NCBI GenBank assembly: GCA_030447595.1 | Contig: JAUJON010000010.1 | Span: 1-44,944, forward strand | Reading direction: 5' to 3' | Source of the DNA: Thermosynechococcaceae cyanobacterium YX3bin19 | GTDB lineage: Bacteria; Cyanobacteriota; Cyanobacteriia; Thermosynechococcales; Thermosynechococcaceae | Length of the DNA stretch: 44,944 nt | Part shown: one piece after another, positions 28,645-38,125 of the stretch | How positions within the stretch are numbered: position 1 is the stretch's first letter | How the letters are laid out: every line of letters starts with the position of its first letter | Position numbers and translations under genes: made by a program | Notes under the pieces: generated by a model | The model's input: the letters and a program-made list of their open reading frames with translations, nothing else | The model's database searches: none | Told to the model about the DNA's origin: nothing

Positions 28645-29634
28645 TCAGCTAAAGAGGTCCAGGGGTTCAGTTAAGGCTGGTAGATTAGCGCTGGCATTCC
28701 GTTGCCACATATGGGCCTTAATCCGGCGTAACGCCGAGGCAGGAAAACGGCGATCGCGCTCCTGCTGAGATTGTCGCTAATTCTCTTAAGGTAGGGGCGA
28801 CGTTCTCGGGGTAGGGTTGAAACTCCTCCACATCCGTAGCTTGGGCAAATCGTTGGTTCCAGGGGCAAACATCTTGGCAGATATCACAGCCGGCAACCCA
28901 ACCTTGCAAGTGGGGCACAATTGGCTCCGGCAAGGTTTCGGCGCGGTTTTCAATCGTGTGGTAGGCAATGCAGCGATTAGCGTCTACCACGAAGGGCTTG
29001 ACAATCGCCTGGGTGGGACAAGCTTCCAGGCAGCGGCTACAGCTCCCGCAGTGCTCGGTATGTGGCCGGTCTGGTTCTAACGCTTGATTCGTCAGCACTT
29101 CCCCCAGAAAGATCCAGGAGCCATACTCTCGACTAATCACGTTGCTGTGTTTGCCAATCCAGCCAATTCCAGCTCGCTCGGCCCAAACCTTGTCTTGAAT
29201 CGGACCTGTGTCTGCGTAGTACCGAGCTAAGATGCCTTCACCTTGCGCTTCCAGCCAGGTAGCCAATAGCTTTAACTTCTTATTCAGCACCTTGTGGTAG
29301 TCTCTCCCCCAACCGTAACGGGAGATCTTGGCATATTCCTCCCCTGAGGCCGAGGGTGCGGAGTGTAGTAGTTGAGGGCTACACAAATTACAGATTGCAC
29401 TTCCGGCATCACCTGCTGAATGTCCTGCCGCTTAGGATTAGCCATCCAGCTCATGTCTGCTTGGTAGCCCTGGCCACCACCAGCAGTGGTCCCCTGGAGC
29501 CCTGTAGCTGTTGCACTTCTTTTGTCTGCCAGTGGTCCCAGGTAGCGGATGCTGCTGTAATTGGACAAGCAGAATCCCTACCTTGTGCAAAACCCTAGTT
29601 CCAAAGCCTTTTGTTTAATCTGCTGGGCGTCCAC
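28645..29634 (-). pseudogene. queG: Epoxyqueuosine reductase, frameshifted
   Basis: QueG reduces epoxyqueuosine in tRNA to queuosine using cobalamin and two 4Fe-4S clusters. The main piece has [23 protein letters not shown] and [12 protein letters not shown], then the clusters [17 protein letters not shown] and [12 protein letters not shown]. The N-terminus in other frames reads VDAQQIKQKALELGF from a GTG at 29634, then [19 protein letters not shown] and [17 protein letters not shown]. The C-terminus is recovered after a shift near 28772 ([21 protein letters not shown]) ending at 28645. All eight cluster cysteines are present. An 18-bp direct repeat (29514-29531 and 29632-29649) lies in the N-terminal part. 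Confidence 0.85.
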
Positions 29635-30070
29635 TTCTTTTGTCTGCCATGGGGGATACACGGTATTGCCGGACCTGAAGCGTCGCCATTTACCTCAAAC
29701 TATCAGGTTAGATCAAGTTCCAGAGGTGGGGTACTCTCCTGTCAAGCAATGTTCAAAGTTCAAACCGTAATCTCTGGACAAGCAGACTTGATAGAAGCTC
29801 TCAAAATTAACACTGTAACCGCACTGGGCAAAACCGTATGGAAACCCCTCAACCCCTGTTGATTCTGGACTCCTTCATCCGTAATTGAAAGTGTCAGGGC
29901 TTTACTAGACCATGAATTGTAGTTCCGGCGCACTTTACATGCGTTTGCTCGACGATCCTGCAATCTTACGGGTTTTCTTGAGTCAGTCGATTGCCGGTTC
30001 TGATCGCCCATCCCAGGTCAAGCGTTTGCCGAGACTGAGGAAAGGCAGGTGAGTCTCTCAAGAGCATACA

Positions 30071-30387
30071 CTGGACGTTTGTCCTCAAACCCCCGAGCTT
30101 CGCAGCAACGATCCCCGATCTGGCTTTGAGAACTGACTGAAACGCATGAAGCGTCAGGTTTGAGTCAGCGGGAAATTGCCGGACCGGTTTTGTCTGGTAG
30201 GCATCCTGATATCAATTCCCTTTTTAGCTGCGACCCATCCGATCCCCCGCCTCTAGCACAAGAAGCCCAGTTTGTAGTCATGGTTATCGACTATTCCTGC
30301 GCAAAGCTAGGGGCTAAGGTAGAAACTCCTCGTCTATGGCTGCGAGGAAAGTCAGATTGAGACGTCTCTGGAATCTATAGCGACCCA
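30071..30387 (+). repeat. Diverged direct repeat, copy 1
   Basis: Anchors shared with copy 2 in the same order: CTGGACGTTTGTCCT at 30071-30085, a 21-base match at 30223-30243, AGTTTGTAGTCA at 30269-30280 and CTGGAATCTATAGCGACCCA at 30368-30387. Confidence 0.75.
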
Positions 30388-30428
30388 AACTTCGTGACTT
30401 CACAACCCCGCTTCAGGTCAGATGTTGC

Positions 30429-30769
30429 CTGGACGTTTGTCCTGGGCAACGACCAAGATCAGCTCATCTAGAGTATTTAGCAAGCCTCGACGAAGTGATC
30501 AAACTTCTCAGCTGTTGAAGATGAGGCAATGACGACTAGCTTTACCCGACGTTGCTGGCGTCTTAGATAACCGGCTGGCTAGGTTACATCTATTCACTGT
30601 TTAGCTGCGACCCATCCGATGGGGGCAGGGGTTGATCCGATCAATGGAAGATAGTTTGTAGTCAGTATTTTTTGAATGGTATGCCTACTCTCAACCTCAG
30701 CTGCAGCAAAAGGTTAGATGGCTAAGGTTGATGGCTGCGCCCACTTGGACTGGAATCTATAGCGACCCA
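30429..30769 (+). repeat. Diverged direct repeat, copy 2
   Basis: The same anchors at 30429-30443, 30600-30620, 30653-30664 and 30750-30769. Sequence between anchors has diverged strongly, so the duplication is old or was followed by rearrangement. Confidence 0.75.
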
Positions 30770-30795
30770 CAGGTTGGAACGGCTGGTCGCAGGAG

Positions 30796-31132
30796 ATGTT
30801 GGCGTCTTACCTAGCGAGCAGCATGGGTTTGGTCGATGGGCAACGATTTATAAGGCTAATTCGGTTGATTGGACACTGTGGACAGCAAGTAAAGGAGTAC
30901 TGGGGGCAGGGGTTAGCAACAGAAGCTGCGATAATGCTTCTTCGCTATGGCTTTGCGACCCTACAGTTGGAACGGCTGGTCGCACTGGCGAAGCCAAAAA
31001 ACTTCGCGTCACAGCGAGTGATGAAAAAAATGTATGCAATATCAGCGAAACATCCAACTTCATGGTGTTGAGTGGGTAGTTTACACCGTAAACCGCGACC
31101 AGTGGGAGTACTCTAGCAATGCAGCCTCTTAA
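30796..31132 (+). pseudogene. GNAT-family N-acetyltransferase remnant
   Basis: The C-terminal half of a RimJ/RimL-type acetyltransferase: IGHCG, then YWGQGLATEAAIMLLRYGFA (acetyl-CoA-binding helix start), LERLVALAKPKNFASQRVMKKM and, after one frameshift near 31030, MQYQRNIQLHGVEWVVYTVN, ending at TAA 31130-31132. Roughly 25-30 residues expected between IGHCG and YWGQG are missing, and no continuous N-terminal half precedes it, so this is a remnant and not just a sequencing error. A 19-base piece of it (30966-30984) recurs at 30773-30791. Confidence 0.65.
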
Positions 31133-31237
31133 AGTAATTGTCTAATCTTCTGGTCTATGGTTGGACTATGAAAGCGTACTCAATGGCTTGCGGCTCGATT
31201 AGTATTGATCAAACGCTCAAACCACAGGAACCGTCAC

Positions 31238-32937
31238 ATGGCGCAAGCGCAGCCTTCCGATTCAGCTTCGTTGCTGCCCAATGCTGCTGGCACCGTCAAA
31301 GGTCCAGGCGACAATGGCAACCAGTACCTATTCATTACGGCAGATACCCGCCACGTCAAAATCGGTGAATTTGTCTACTACCCTCTGATAGAGGCAGAGA
31401 GGCTACCCAATCAATCTTGGGCAAAATCTCTGCTTGCCGTCTGGTTGATCACTTACCGGATCGCATCTTTGCCGACACGGAAATAGAGCCCCAGGCGATC
31501 GCCGCCTTGGTGGGTTTCAAATATGCCAGCCCTGAGATCTATGAAGTTGCGGTAGATGTGATTGGCTACTTCCATCCAGCTTTGGGCTTTTTGAACCCCC
31601 GCAAGCCCCCAGAACCAGGCACGAAAGTTTACATGGCGGGTGACATGATGCTGCAGCAGGTGGTGAATAAGAAGCAGCCGGGGGACGTGGGGGCGGCCCC
31701 ATGGGTTCACTACTGCTGCGAGAAAAAGGCGCGGTGCCTGTGGCTTTAGACGTGAAGGAACCAGTCAGCACCCACATGGCAATCCTGGCGGGTACGGGCT
31801 CCGGGAAATCTTACACGGCAGGTGTACTGGTGGAAGAGCTACTGTTGCCCCACAACCGGGCAGCAGTTTTGATCTTTTGACCCCCACGGCGAGTACGGAA
31901 CGCTTGCTGAACTCCGGGGTCACCCAGACTTCCAAGCAGACGATGGCTACGGGCCAAAGGTGAAAGTCCTCACCCCAGAGGATGTGCAGATTCGCATTTC
32001 TTCCCTGGACTATCACGATATTCTCACCCTCTTACCCGAGATGAGCGATCGCCAGCAGTCGATCCTCAACAAAGCCTTTACGATTGTCAAAAAGCGCACA
32101 CGGGGAGAGGCCCGCTGGGATGTCAATGACCTGATTTACGCAGTTTTTGAGGCAGACAGAACCCAGGATGATGAAAGGGAACGAAAAAGACAGGCACCTC
32201 TGCCCCGGCCCTGGAGTGGAAACTAGAGCGGCTGGCGCGATCGCCTTACTTCCATGCTTTTAATCATCTTGCTCCAAAAGATCTGTTTGAACCGGGTCAA
32301 GTCACTGTACTACAGATGAACGAAATCAGCCAAGAAGAGCAGCAGGTGATCTGTGCCGCCGTGCTGCGCCAGGCTAACCATGCCCGGATGAACACCCAGA
32401 AGGAAAACATCACCCCAGAGGATGAAAACTACCTGCCCTACCCGGTATTTATTTTGCTGGAAGAGGCCCATCGCTTTGCCCCCAGCCCATGAACCCTCTC
32501 GCTGCAAGGCGGTAATCCGCACTATTTTGAGCGAGGGGCGGAAGTTTGGCTTGGGGGTAGGGCTGATTACCCAGCGCCCCGGTAAGCTGGACGCAGATGT
32601 GCTGTCGCAGTGCATGAGCCAGTTCATCATGCGAATTGTCAATCCCGTGGATCAAGAAAGTTTGAAGTACGGCGTGGAGGCCGCCGGGCGCGATCTGCTC
32701 AAGGAACTACCAGCTTTGACGAAGGGGCAAGTCATCATCGCCGGGATGTGCGTCAACACACCTGTCCTCTGCCAGGTGCGGCAGCGGCTGACTGCCCACG
32801 GTGGCGACACCCTCAATGCCCCGGCACTGTGGCAAAGCTACTTTCAAGATCATCACATCCGAGAGCGAGCAGCCCAAAAAGCGCCACTAGCGGCACGACA
32901 GCGATCGACGACCTTTCGGGGGGTTTCAATCGAGTGA
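31238..32937 (+). pseudogene. HerA/DUF87-type DNA-translocase ATPase, multiply frameshifted
   Basis: Hexameric HerA-like ATPase of the FtsK/HerA superfamily. An N-terminal HAS-barrel-like part (QYLFITADTRHVKIGEFVYY, from ATG 31238) is followed by [20 protein letters not shown] (Walker A), DPHGEYGTLAEL, then PVFILLEEAHRFAPSP (Walker B with catalytic Glu), SEGRKFGLGVGLITQRPGKL and MRIVNPVDQESL. At least five shifts occur; one is an extra T in the TTTT before GACCCC near 31880. HerA normally works with the nuclease NurA in DNA-end resection; no NurA is encoded in this window. After repair it would be about 565 residues. Confidence 0.82.
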
Positions 32938-33003
32938 GCCAGTTGAGAACTGCCCTTCCCTAGACCTTGTATACTTCTCTAGTACTGTTCTTGCCGATAA
33001 TCT

Positions 33004-33486
33004 TTGTTTGGAACTGACGTCCTGCCCCCCGATGATTGGTTAGGAATTACCCTGAGGCTGAGTCTTGCCTTGCTGGTCGGTGCCGTGATTGGTTGGGACC
33101 GGCAAATTCGGGGTAAGCCAGCGGGTTTAAGAACTCATATGCTTGTGAGTTTAGGTGCAGCTCTCTTGGTTCTCATCCCGATTCAACTCGGTGAAGCCCA
33201 GCGTAGTCCTGATGCGATCAGTCGCGTGATTCAGGGCATTGCCGCTGGGGTTGGTTTTTTAGGAGCTGGGGAAATCCTCCGAGAATCCCAGGCACGAACT
33301 GAGAAGGTGAAGATTCGGGGGCTAACGTCGGCGGCGGCGATTTGGGTTTCGGCAGCTTTGGGAATCGTTGTTGGCTGTGGTCTGTGGGTGAGCGGATTAA
33401 TTGGTGCCTTCATGGCTTGGTTTATTCTCAGCGGCGTCAAAAAGTTAGAGGAGTATGCCCTAGCCCGTAAAAGCCGTGCTCGTTAA
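33004..33486 (+). CDS. MgtC/SapB family membrane protein
   Basis: 160 residues with four to five hydrophobic helices. The signature LSLALLVGAVIGWDRQIRGKPAGLRTHMLVSLGAALLVL is the MgtC/SapB N-terminal half (PF02308), followed by IQGIAAGVGFLGAGEIL and VKIRGLTSAAAIWVSAALGI. It lacks the C-terminal ACT-like domain of Salmonella MgtC. Family members are linked to magnesium limitation or ATP synthase control; the role here is not shown. The start appears to be TTG at 33004; no better ATG or GTG precedes the conserved region. It overlaps the phosphatase gene by 4 bases tail to tail. Confidence 0.85.
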   Translation: MFGTDVLPPDDWLGITLRLSLALLVGAVIGWDRQIRGKPAGLRTHMLVSLGAALLVLIPIQLGEAQRSPDAISRVIQGIAAGVGFLGAGEILRESQARTEKVKIRGLTSAAAIWVSAALGIVVGCGLWVSGLIGAFMAWFILSGVKKLEEYALARKSRAR

Positions 33487-34160
33487 GGATCGAGATGTTG
33501 CGCGTCGTTGAAGCGGCGAATTTGCCAAAGGGCAGTATTCCAGCGATTTTGATCGTTGAGGTGCCAGCGGGAGCAATCAAGCCAAAATTCAAATAAGGCG
33601 GTAGATCGAATTGACAGCCCCCAAGTGCGATCGCACCCCAGCAGCTCAGCCACTAAAAACTGCAAGATTCCCCCATGAGTAACGATCCAAACTCGGTCGC
33701 TGTTCCGGTGCCGCTGTAGGAGCCGTTGCACAAAGATTCTGGCGCGATCGCGTACCTCATTCAAAGGCTCTGCACCGGGAATTGGCAGCACCTCCAGGGA
33801 AGTTTCTAACTCACGACATAAATTGGGATAAGCAGTTTGGGCTTCCTGCCAGGTCAGTCCTTGAAACACCCCATTATGCAACTCTTTAAGCTCCTCTGCA
33901 GACTCAAGCTGTGTTGTAGTGCCAACTGATGCCACTGCTACAGGCTCAAAGGCATTGATTAAGACCTGAGCGGTTTGCCTGGCTCGCTTCAGGGGACTGC
34001 TGTAAATATGATCGGGACACCAGTCTTCTGCTAGCAGCCGTTTCGCAAGTTTCTTTGCCTGCTGTTGACCAGTGAAAGAAAGTTCAAAGTCAGCCTGCCC
34101 CTGCATCCGCTTTGCTTGGTTACCAATGGATTCTGCATGCCGGATGAACAGAAGCTGCAT
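33483..34160 (-). CDS. Histidine phosphatase family protein
   Basis: 225 residues, phosphoglycerate-mutase-like fold. The catalytic RHAESIGNQ lies near residues 7-15 (phospho-accepting His8), the second Arg in SSPLKRARQTAQ (about 55-66), the Glu in LKELHNGVFQG, and the second catalytic His in VTHGGILQFLV. The substrate is not inferable; relatives act on phosphosugars, phosphoserine or alpha-ribazole phosphate. It is divergent from hemH with only about 95 bases between starts. Confidence 0.88.
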   Translation of the reverse strand: MQLLFIRHAESIGNQAKRMQGQADFELSFTGQQQAKKLAKRLLAEDWCPDHIYSSPLKRARQTAQVLINAFEPVAVASVGTTTQLESAEELKELHNGVFQGLTWQEAQTAYPNLCRELETSLEVLPIPGAEPLNEVRDRARIFVQRLLQRHRNSDRVWIVTHGGILQFLVAELLGCDRTWGLSIRSTALFEFWLDCSRWHLNDQNRWNTALWQIRRFNDAQHLDP

Positions 34161-34254
34161 GAGATAGGCCTTCCTTGTGCCCCAGTTCAGAATTTTGAAG
34201 AATATATTGTTAAAATCGGTAACGAAGCTGAAAGATTTGAACGCTATCGATACT

Positions 34255-35418
34255 ATGGGTCACGTTGGGGTTCTGCTATTAAATTTGGGTGGACCAGACC
34301 AGCTGGATGATGTCCGCCATTTTCTATTTAATCTATTTTCTGACCCAGAAATCATTCGTTTACCATTTCCTTGGTTGCAGAAACCCTTGGCCTGGTTTAT
34401 ATCCACAGCTCGACTTGGGAAATCTCAGGAAAACTACCGGCAAATTGGCGGTGGTTCCCCGCTGCGCCGGATTACCGAAGAGCAGGCTAGAGCTCTACAA
34501 ACTAATCTGAAACAGAAGGGCCAAGAAGCTCATGTGTACGTGGGAATGCGTTACTGGCATCCCTTCACTGAAGAGGCGATCGCTCGGATTAAGCGTGACA
34601 GAATCGACCACCTAGTGGTTTTACCGTTATATCCGCAGTTCTCTATCAGTACCAGTGGCTCCAGCTTCAGATTGCTTGAGAAAATTTTTCAGGAAGATCC
34701 AGGGCTGCAGCATATTGAGCATACTGTCATCCCCTCTTGGTACGACCGTCCTGGTTACATTCAAGCAATGGCGGATTCCATTGCTCAGGAGCTGGATCAG
34801 TTCCCAAACCCAAGCCAGGTACCCGTTTTCTTTAGCGCTCATGGTGTTCCCTTAAGCTATGTCGAAGAAGCTGGCGATCCCTATCGCCAAGAAATTGAGA
34901 ACTGTGTTGCGCTAATTATGCAGCGTTTAAATCGCCCCAATCCCCACGTTTTGGGCTACCAGAGCCGCGTTGGTCCTGTTGAGTGGCTGAAACCCTACAC
35001 AGAAGAGGTGATTACAGATCTAGGAAATCAGGGAGTCCAAGATCTTGTGGTTGTCCCGATTAGTTTTATCTCAGAACACATCGAGACTCTTCAAGAAATT
35101 GATATGGAATACCGAGAGCTAGCTGAGGAGGTTGGCATTCACAACTTCCGTCGGGTTCCTGCTTTAAACTCCCACCCGGTATTTATTGATGATCTGGGCG
35201 ATCTAGTGCTAGAGGCACTAAAAGCGCCTAGTCTTAAACTGTCTCAAGTGATGCACCCGGAGCAGCCCGTAAAAATTTACCCACAGGAAGGTAGAGCTTG
35301 GGGAATGACAACCACGGCTGAACGTTGGAACGGGCGTCTAGCGATGCTCGGCTTTGTGGCACTATTGCTAGAACTCATCAGCGGGCACGGCCCCCTGCAC
35401 TTTGTCGGCCTACTGTAA
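34255..35418 (+). CDS. hemH: Ferrochelatase with C-terminal CAB-like helix
   Basis: 387 residues from the ATG at 34255 ([15 protein letters not shown]), the normal cyanobacterial length. The catalytic domain (1-320) contains [34 protein letters not shown] and the metal-site histidine in [20 protein letters not shown] linker leads to a C-terminal helix, [23 protein letters not shown] (about 352-374), that matches the Hlip/CAB chlorophyll-binding motif. It inserts Fe2+ into protoporphyrin IX; the CAB part mediates dimerisation and coupling to chlorophyll synthesis. A start at 34177 is in frame but gives an atypical extension. Confidence 0.96.
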   Translation: MGHVGVLLLNLGGPDQLDDVRHFLFNLFSDPEIIRLPFPWLQKPLAWFISTARLGKSQENYRQIGGGSPLRRITEEQARALQTNLKQKGQEAHVYVGMRYWHPFTEEAIARIKRDRIDHLVVLPLYPQFSISTSGSSFRLLEKIFQEDPGLQHIEHTVIPSWYDRPGYIQAMADSIAQELDQFPNPSQVPVFFSAHGVPLSYVEEAGDPYRQEIENCVALIMQRLNRPNPHVLGYQSRVGPVEWLKPYTEEVITDLGNQGVQDLVVVPISFISEHIETLQEIDMEYRELAEEVGIHNFRRVPALNSHPVFIDDLGDLVLEALKAPSLKLSQVMHPEQPVKIYPQEGRAWGMTTTAERWNGRLAMLGFVALLLELISGHGPLHFVGLL

Positions 35419-35542
35419 CTCCACTCCTGCTAAGCTCATTTCTGGCTTGCTCTGCCAGTCATAAATTACCCACTAGCCACCTATCTTTGGTTGTGAGTAG
35501 TTTTCCCCAGAAATAGGTGACCATTACTTTGCAAATAGTGAC

Positions 35543-35905
35543 CTAGCCTAGCTCAACTTGATCAGTCTCAACCCCAGTTGCCCCGTGAACCTTTCTGGCG
35601 ACAGTAGCAATTCGGTTCAAGAGGTCCTTGTCTGGGACTTTACCCTTTAGTACAACGGTACTGCCTCTTTGAGCAATATAGACGGTGTCAACATCACCCA
35701 TATCCGGATCATCATCTAAGGCAAGGGCTACCCGTTTTGCTAGCCCGCTTTCGTCGTATTGCCCATCGAGTCCAAGTCGCTCTGGCGGAACTGGTGGGGC
35801 ATTTGGAGGCGCTTCTGAAACAACATCCTCTCCCTCTGTCTGCTTAAAGACAGAAGCGTCAGTCCGAGGTTTTCTTTCTCCAAATAGTCTATTTAACCAG
35901 CCCAT
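35543..35905 (-). CDS. BON-domain protein
   Basis: 120 residues. The C-terminal BON domain (about 52-120) has the pattern GLAKRVALALDDDPDM, VYIAQRGSTVVLKGKVPDKDLLNRIATVARKVHGATGVETDQV. The N-terminal 50 residues are polar and Pro/Glu-rich after MGWLNRLFGERKP. There is no classical signal peptide, so location is uncertain. BON domains bind phospholipid or other ligands and are linked to envelope stress. It is convergent with hemH and divergent from dapL. Confidence 0.8.
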   Translation of the reverse strand: MGWLNRLFGERKPRTDASVFKQTEGEDVVSEAPPNAPPVPPERLGLDGQYDESGLAKRVALALDDDPDMGDVDTVYIAQRGSTVVLKGKVPDKDLLNRIATVARKVHGATGVETDQVELG

Positions 35906-36011
35906 AAAAATACTCTCATGACGTTGAACTTCTCAATTAAAGGTTTTTGCCATCCCTGAAACATCTATCTAGAAGAGGGTTTCAGTTCTACTGGGGAATT
36001 CCCGTAGCTTA

Positions 36012-36066
36012 CCCACGCAATGGCGGTTGCATTTTTGCTGGCACCCATTCTCCCGCTAAGCGTGGG
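36012..36066. other. Inverted repeat in the dapL upstream region
   Basis: CCCACGC (36012-36018) pairs with GCGTGGG (36060-36066). Pairing can extend outward (TTA/TAA) with a small bulge, loop about 41 bases. It lies about 100 bases before dapL. It does not match a known lysine riboswitch. Confidence 0.3.
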
Positions 36067-36169
36067 AGTAAACTAAGCTAGAAGCTATCTCATTAATACT
36101 TGTCATGGAGCTGCTGCATAGTTCTGATACGGTTTATGAGATGGATTTTCGGTGTTTTTCGCAATTGTC

Positions 36170-37405
36170 ATGGCAACCATCAACGATAACTACCTCAAGC
36201 TCAAAGCTGGCTATCTATTTCCTGAAATTGCTCGACGGGTAAATGTTTTTGCTGAAGCAAACCCTGACGCAAATATCATTCGGTTGGGTATTGGCGATGT
36301 TACCGAGCCATTGCCGGAAGCCTGCCGCTCGGCAATGATCACAGCGGTTGAAGAAATGGGCGATCGCGCTGCGTTCAAGGGCTATGGGCCTGAGCAGGGT
36401 TATGCTTGGTTGCGGGAGAAAATTGCCGCCCATGATTTCCAGGCGCGGGGCTGCGAGGTTGAGTCTGGTGAAATCTTTATCTCTGACGGTTCCAAGTGCG
36501 ATACGGGCAACATTCTTGATATCTTTGGCCGCAGCAACACGATTGCCGTCACCGATCCTGTCTATCCAGTGTATGTAGACACCAACGTTATGGCTGGCCA
36601 CACCGGACCTGCTAATGATGCAGGCGAGTACGAAGGTCTGATATACCTGCCGGTAACAGCAGAGAACAATTTCACGGCGGAGATTCCCCTCCAGAAAGTG
36701 GAACTAATTTACCTCTGCTTTCCCAACAACCCCACGGGAGCAGTCGCAACGAAAGCCCATCTCCAAGCGTGGGTAGATTATGCCAAGGCGCATGGCTCGA
36801 TCATTTTCTTTGATGCCGCCTACGAAGCCTTCATCACCAACCCAGAACTCCCCCATTCCATCTATGAGATTGAAGGGGCGCGAGATTGCGCGATCGAGTT
36901 TCGCTCCTTCTCTAAGAATGCCGGATTTACCGGTACCCGCTGTGCATTCACCGTTGTACCAAAGACCCTCACAGCAAAAGCATCTGATGGTACCGACGTG
37001 GAACTTTGGAAGCTGTGGAATCGCCGCCAGTCTACCAAGTTTAATGGTGTATCCTACATTGTCCAACGCGGAGCCGAGGCGATCTACTCCCAGGAAGGAC
37101 AGGCACAAACCAAGGCACTGGTCAGCTTCTATCTGGAAAACGCCAAGATTATTCGGCAACAACTAACAGCAGCCGGACTAGCAGTGTATGGCGGTGTTAA
37201 CGCTCCTTACGTGTGGGTACAAACGCCTCATGGCCTCTCTAGCTGGGAGTTCTTCGATAAGCTGTTGCACACCTGCAATGTGGTCGGAACTCCCGGTTCT
37301 GGCTTTGGTGCTGCTGGGGAAGGTTATTTCCGCATCTCAGCATTCAATAGCCGGGAGAATGTAGAGGAGGCGATGGAGCGAATCACGGAGAAGTTTAAGG
37401 TGTAA
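36170..37405 (+). CDS. dapL: LL-diaminopimelate aminotransferase
   Basis: 411 residues from the ATG at 36170 ([20 protein letters not shown]), the exact family start and length. This PLP enzyme makes LL-diaminopimelate from tetrahydrodipicolinate in one step, the lysine and peptidoglycan route used by cyanobacteria, plants and Chlamydiae. Motifs: [39 protein letters not shown] and the PLP lysine in [31 protein letters not shown] holds the carboxylate-binding Arg. It appears monocistronic, with 264 bases upstream containing an inverted repeat. Confidence 0.97.
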   Translation: MATINDNYLKLKAGYLFPEIARRVNVFAEANPDANIIRLGIGDVTEPLPEACRSAMITAVEEMGDRAAFKGYGPEQGYAWLREKIAAHDFQARGCEVESGEIFISDGSKCDTGNILDIFGRSNTIAVTDPVYPVYVDTNVMAGHTGPANDAGEYEGLIYLPVTAENNFTAEIPLQKVELIYLCFPNNPTGAVATKAHLQAWVDYAKAHGSIIFFDAAYEAFITNPELPHSIYEIEGARDCAIEFRSFSKNAGFTGTRCAFTVVPKTLTAKASDGTDVELWKLWNRRQSTKFNGVSYIVQRGAEAIYSQEGQAQTKALVSFYLENAKIIRQQLTAAGLAVYGGVNAPYVWVQTPHGLSSWEFFDKLLHTCNVVGTPGSGFGAAGEGYFRISAFNSRENVEEAMERITEKFKV

Positions 37406-37729
37406 GGCGATCGCTTATGGCATGCTACGCGATCATAATGCAGTACTTAACTGATTGCTTGCGATCACTTGCCCATCCCGCAGGCTATCCCATTGGAGCT
37501 GACGGCTGAGCAGGTGTTTAGTTGGATTTGATTCCCCTCGGGATACTACGCGATCGCCCCCAGAACGTCTTATCGCTATGACGCGACTATTAAGTCTTTC
37601 AGCCAGATCCTTACAGGGTAATATACAGGGGCGTAGCGGGAACCTACTTGCGAGATGTAGTACTTTAGTAGCCAGAAGTTCTCTGTTAAGGCCTAGTTAG
37701 TAAGGCATTATGAGTAGAATGCTCAATTT
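37406..37729. other. Intergenic region with a Uma2 tail remnant
   Basis: 324 bases after dapL. Apart from the short Uma2-like tail at 37487-37531 and two HIP1-like sites, I see nothing. The PIN toxin gene begins its 3' end at 37730. Confidence 0.5.
37487..37531 (+). pseudogene. Uma2-family C-terminal remnant
   Basis: IPLELTAEQVFSWI followed by TGA, preceded in frame by DHLPIPQA. This is the common Uma2/DUF820 ending and parallels GIPLNLSAKQIFGWL at 39640-39690. No upstream body of the gene is visible. Confidence 0.5.
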
Positions 37730-38125
37730 TCAAGGCACAATGCTGACAAAACCAAATTGGCGAAAATGATGATCAAAGGTGAATGCATCAGTCAAACTAA
37801 GTTTACTCATCACAACTCGACTGGTACAGTCCGTGAAACTCCAATCCTTATCCGAAAACTGACGAAAAACCTGCCAAGTTTGTTGAATATCGTCTTCTGT
37901 CAAGTAATAGAGGGTTGCAAGTGTACCTGAAAAGAATGCCTCACCCAAGTTGATTGCTCTTAAAGTCTCACTGCGACTTCTTAGGAGAGTTAGAGTTTCA
38001 TCTACGACGTAGTCTGTTGTCAGCAAAGGTTGAGTGTTTTGAGCAACCCACCTAGAGGCAGTTTGATGATCGGTATCCGAAGGAACAACGCTAGCAAACC
38101 AAGCACTGGTGTCTACAAAAATCAT
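37730..38125 (-). CDS. PIN-domain toxin (VapC-like)
   Basis: 131 residues with the four acidic PIN residues in order: Asp in MIFVDTSAWFA, Glu in VVDETLTLLRSR, Asp in DKDWSFTDCTSRVVM, and Asp in LSLTDAFTFDHHF. PIN domains are Mg2+-dependent ribonucleases, and in type II toxin-antitoxin systems they cleave tRNA or rRNA. Its start overlaps the end of the antitoxin gene by 4 bases (ATGA), the usual coupled arrangement. Confidence 0.9.
   Translation of the reverse strand: MIFVDTSAWFASVVPSDTDHQTASRWVAQNTQPLLTTDYVVDETLTLLRSRSETLRAINLGEAFFSGTLATLYYLTEDDIQQTWQVFRQFSDKDWSFTDCTSRVVMSKLSLTDAFTFDHHFRQFGFVSIVP

Larger units (their letters stand above)
29635..30795. other. Gene-poor, repeat-rich decayed segment
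   Basis: About 1.16 kb without an intact gene. From 30071 to 30769 two diverged copies of the same roughly 330-base unit lie in direct order, with exact matches of 15, 21, 12 and 20 bases at offsets of 358-384. Translation near 30318-30400 (VETPRLWLRGKSD, then IYSDPNFV in another frame) resembles the N-terminus of a GNAT acetyltransferase, and copy 2 has IYSDPQV. The part 29650-30070 shows nothing I can name. Confidence 0.6.

Noticed and set aside
30071-30769. CRISPR array
   Set aside because: The repeats are two long diverged units, not regularly spaced short repeats, and no cas genes are present.
30774-31079. 101-codon plus-strand open frame overlapping the acetyltransferase remnant
   Set aside because: It is in a different frame from the recognisable acetyltransferase residues and has no family features, so it is a shadow.
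36012-36066. Possible lysine riboswitch before dapL
   Set aside because: Only one long-range stem is seen; the conserved lysine-riboswitch core is absent.
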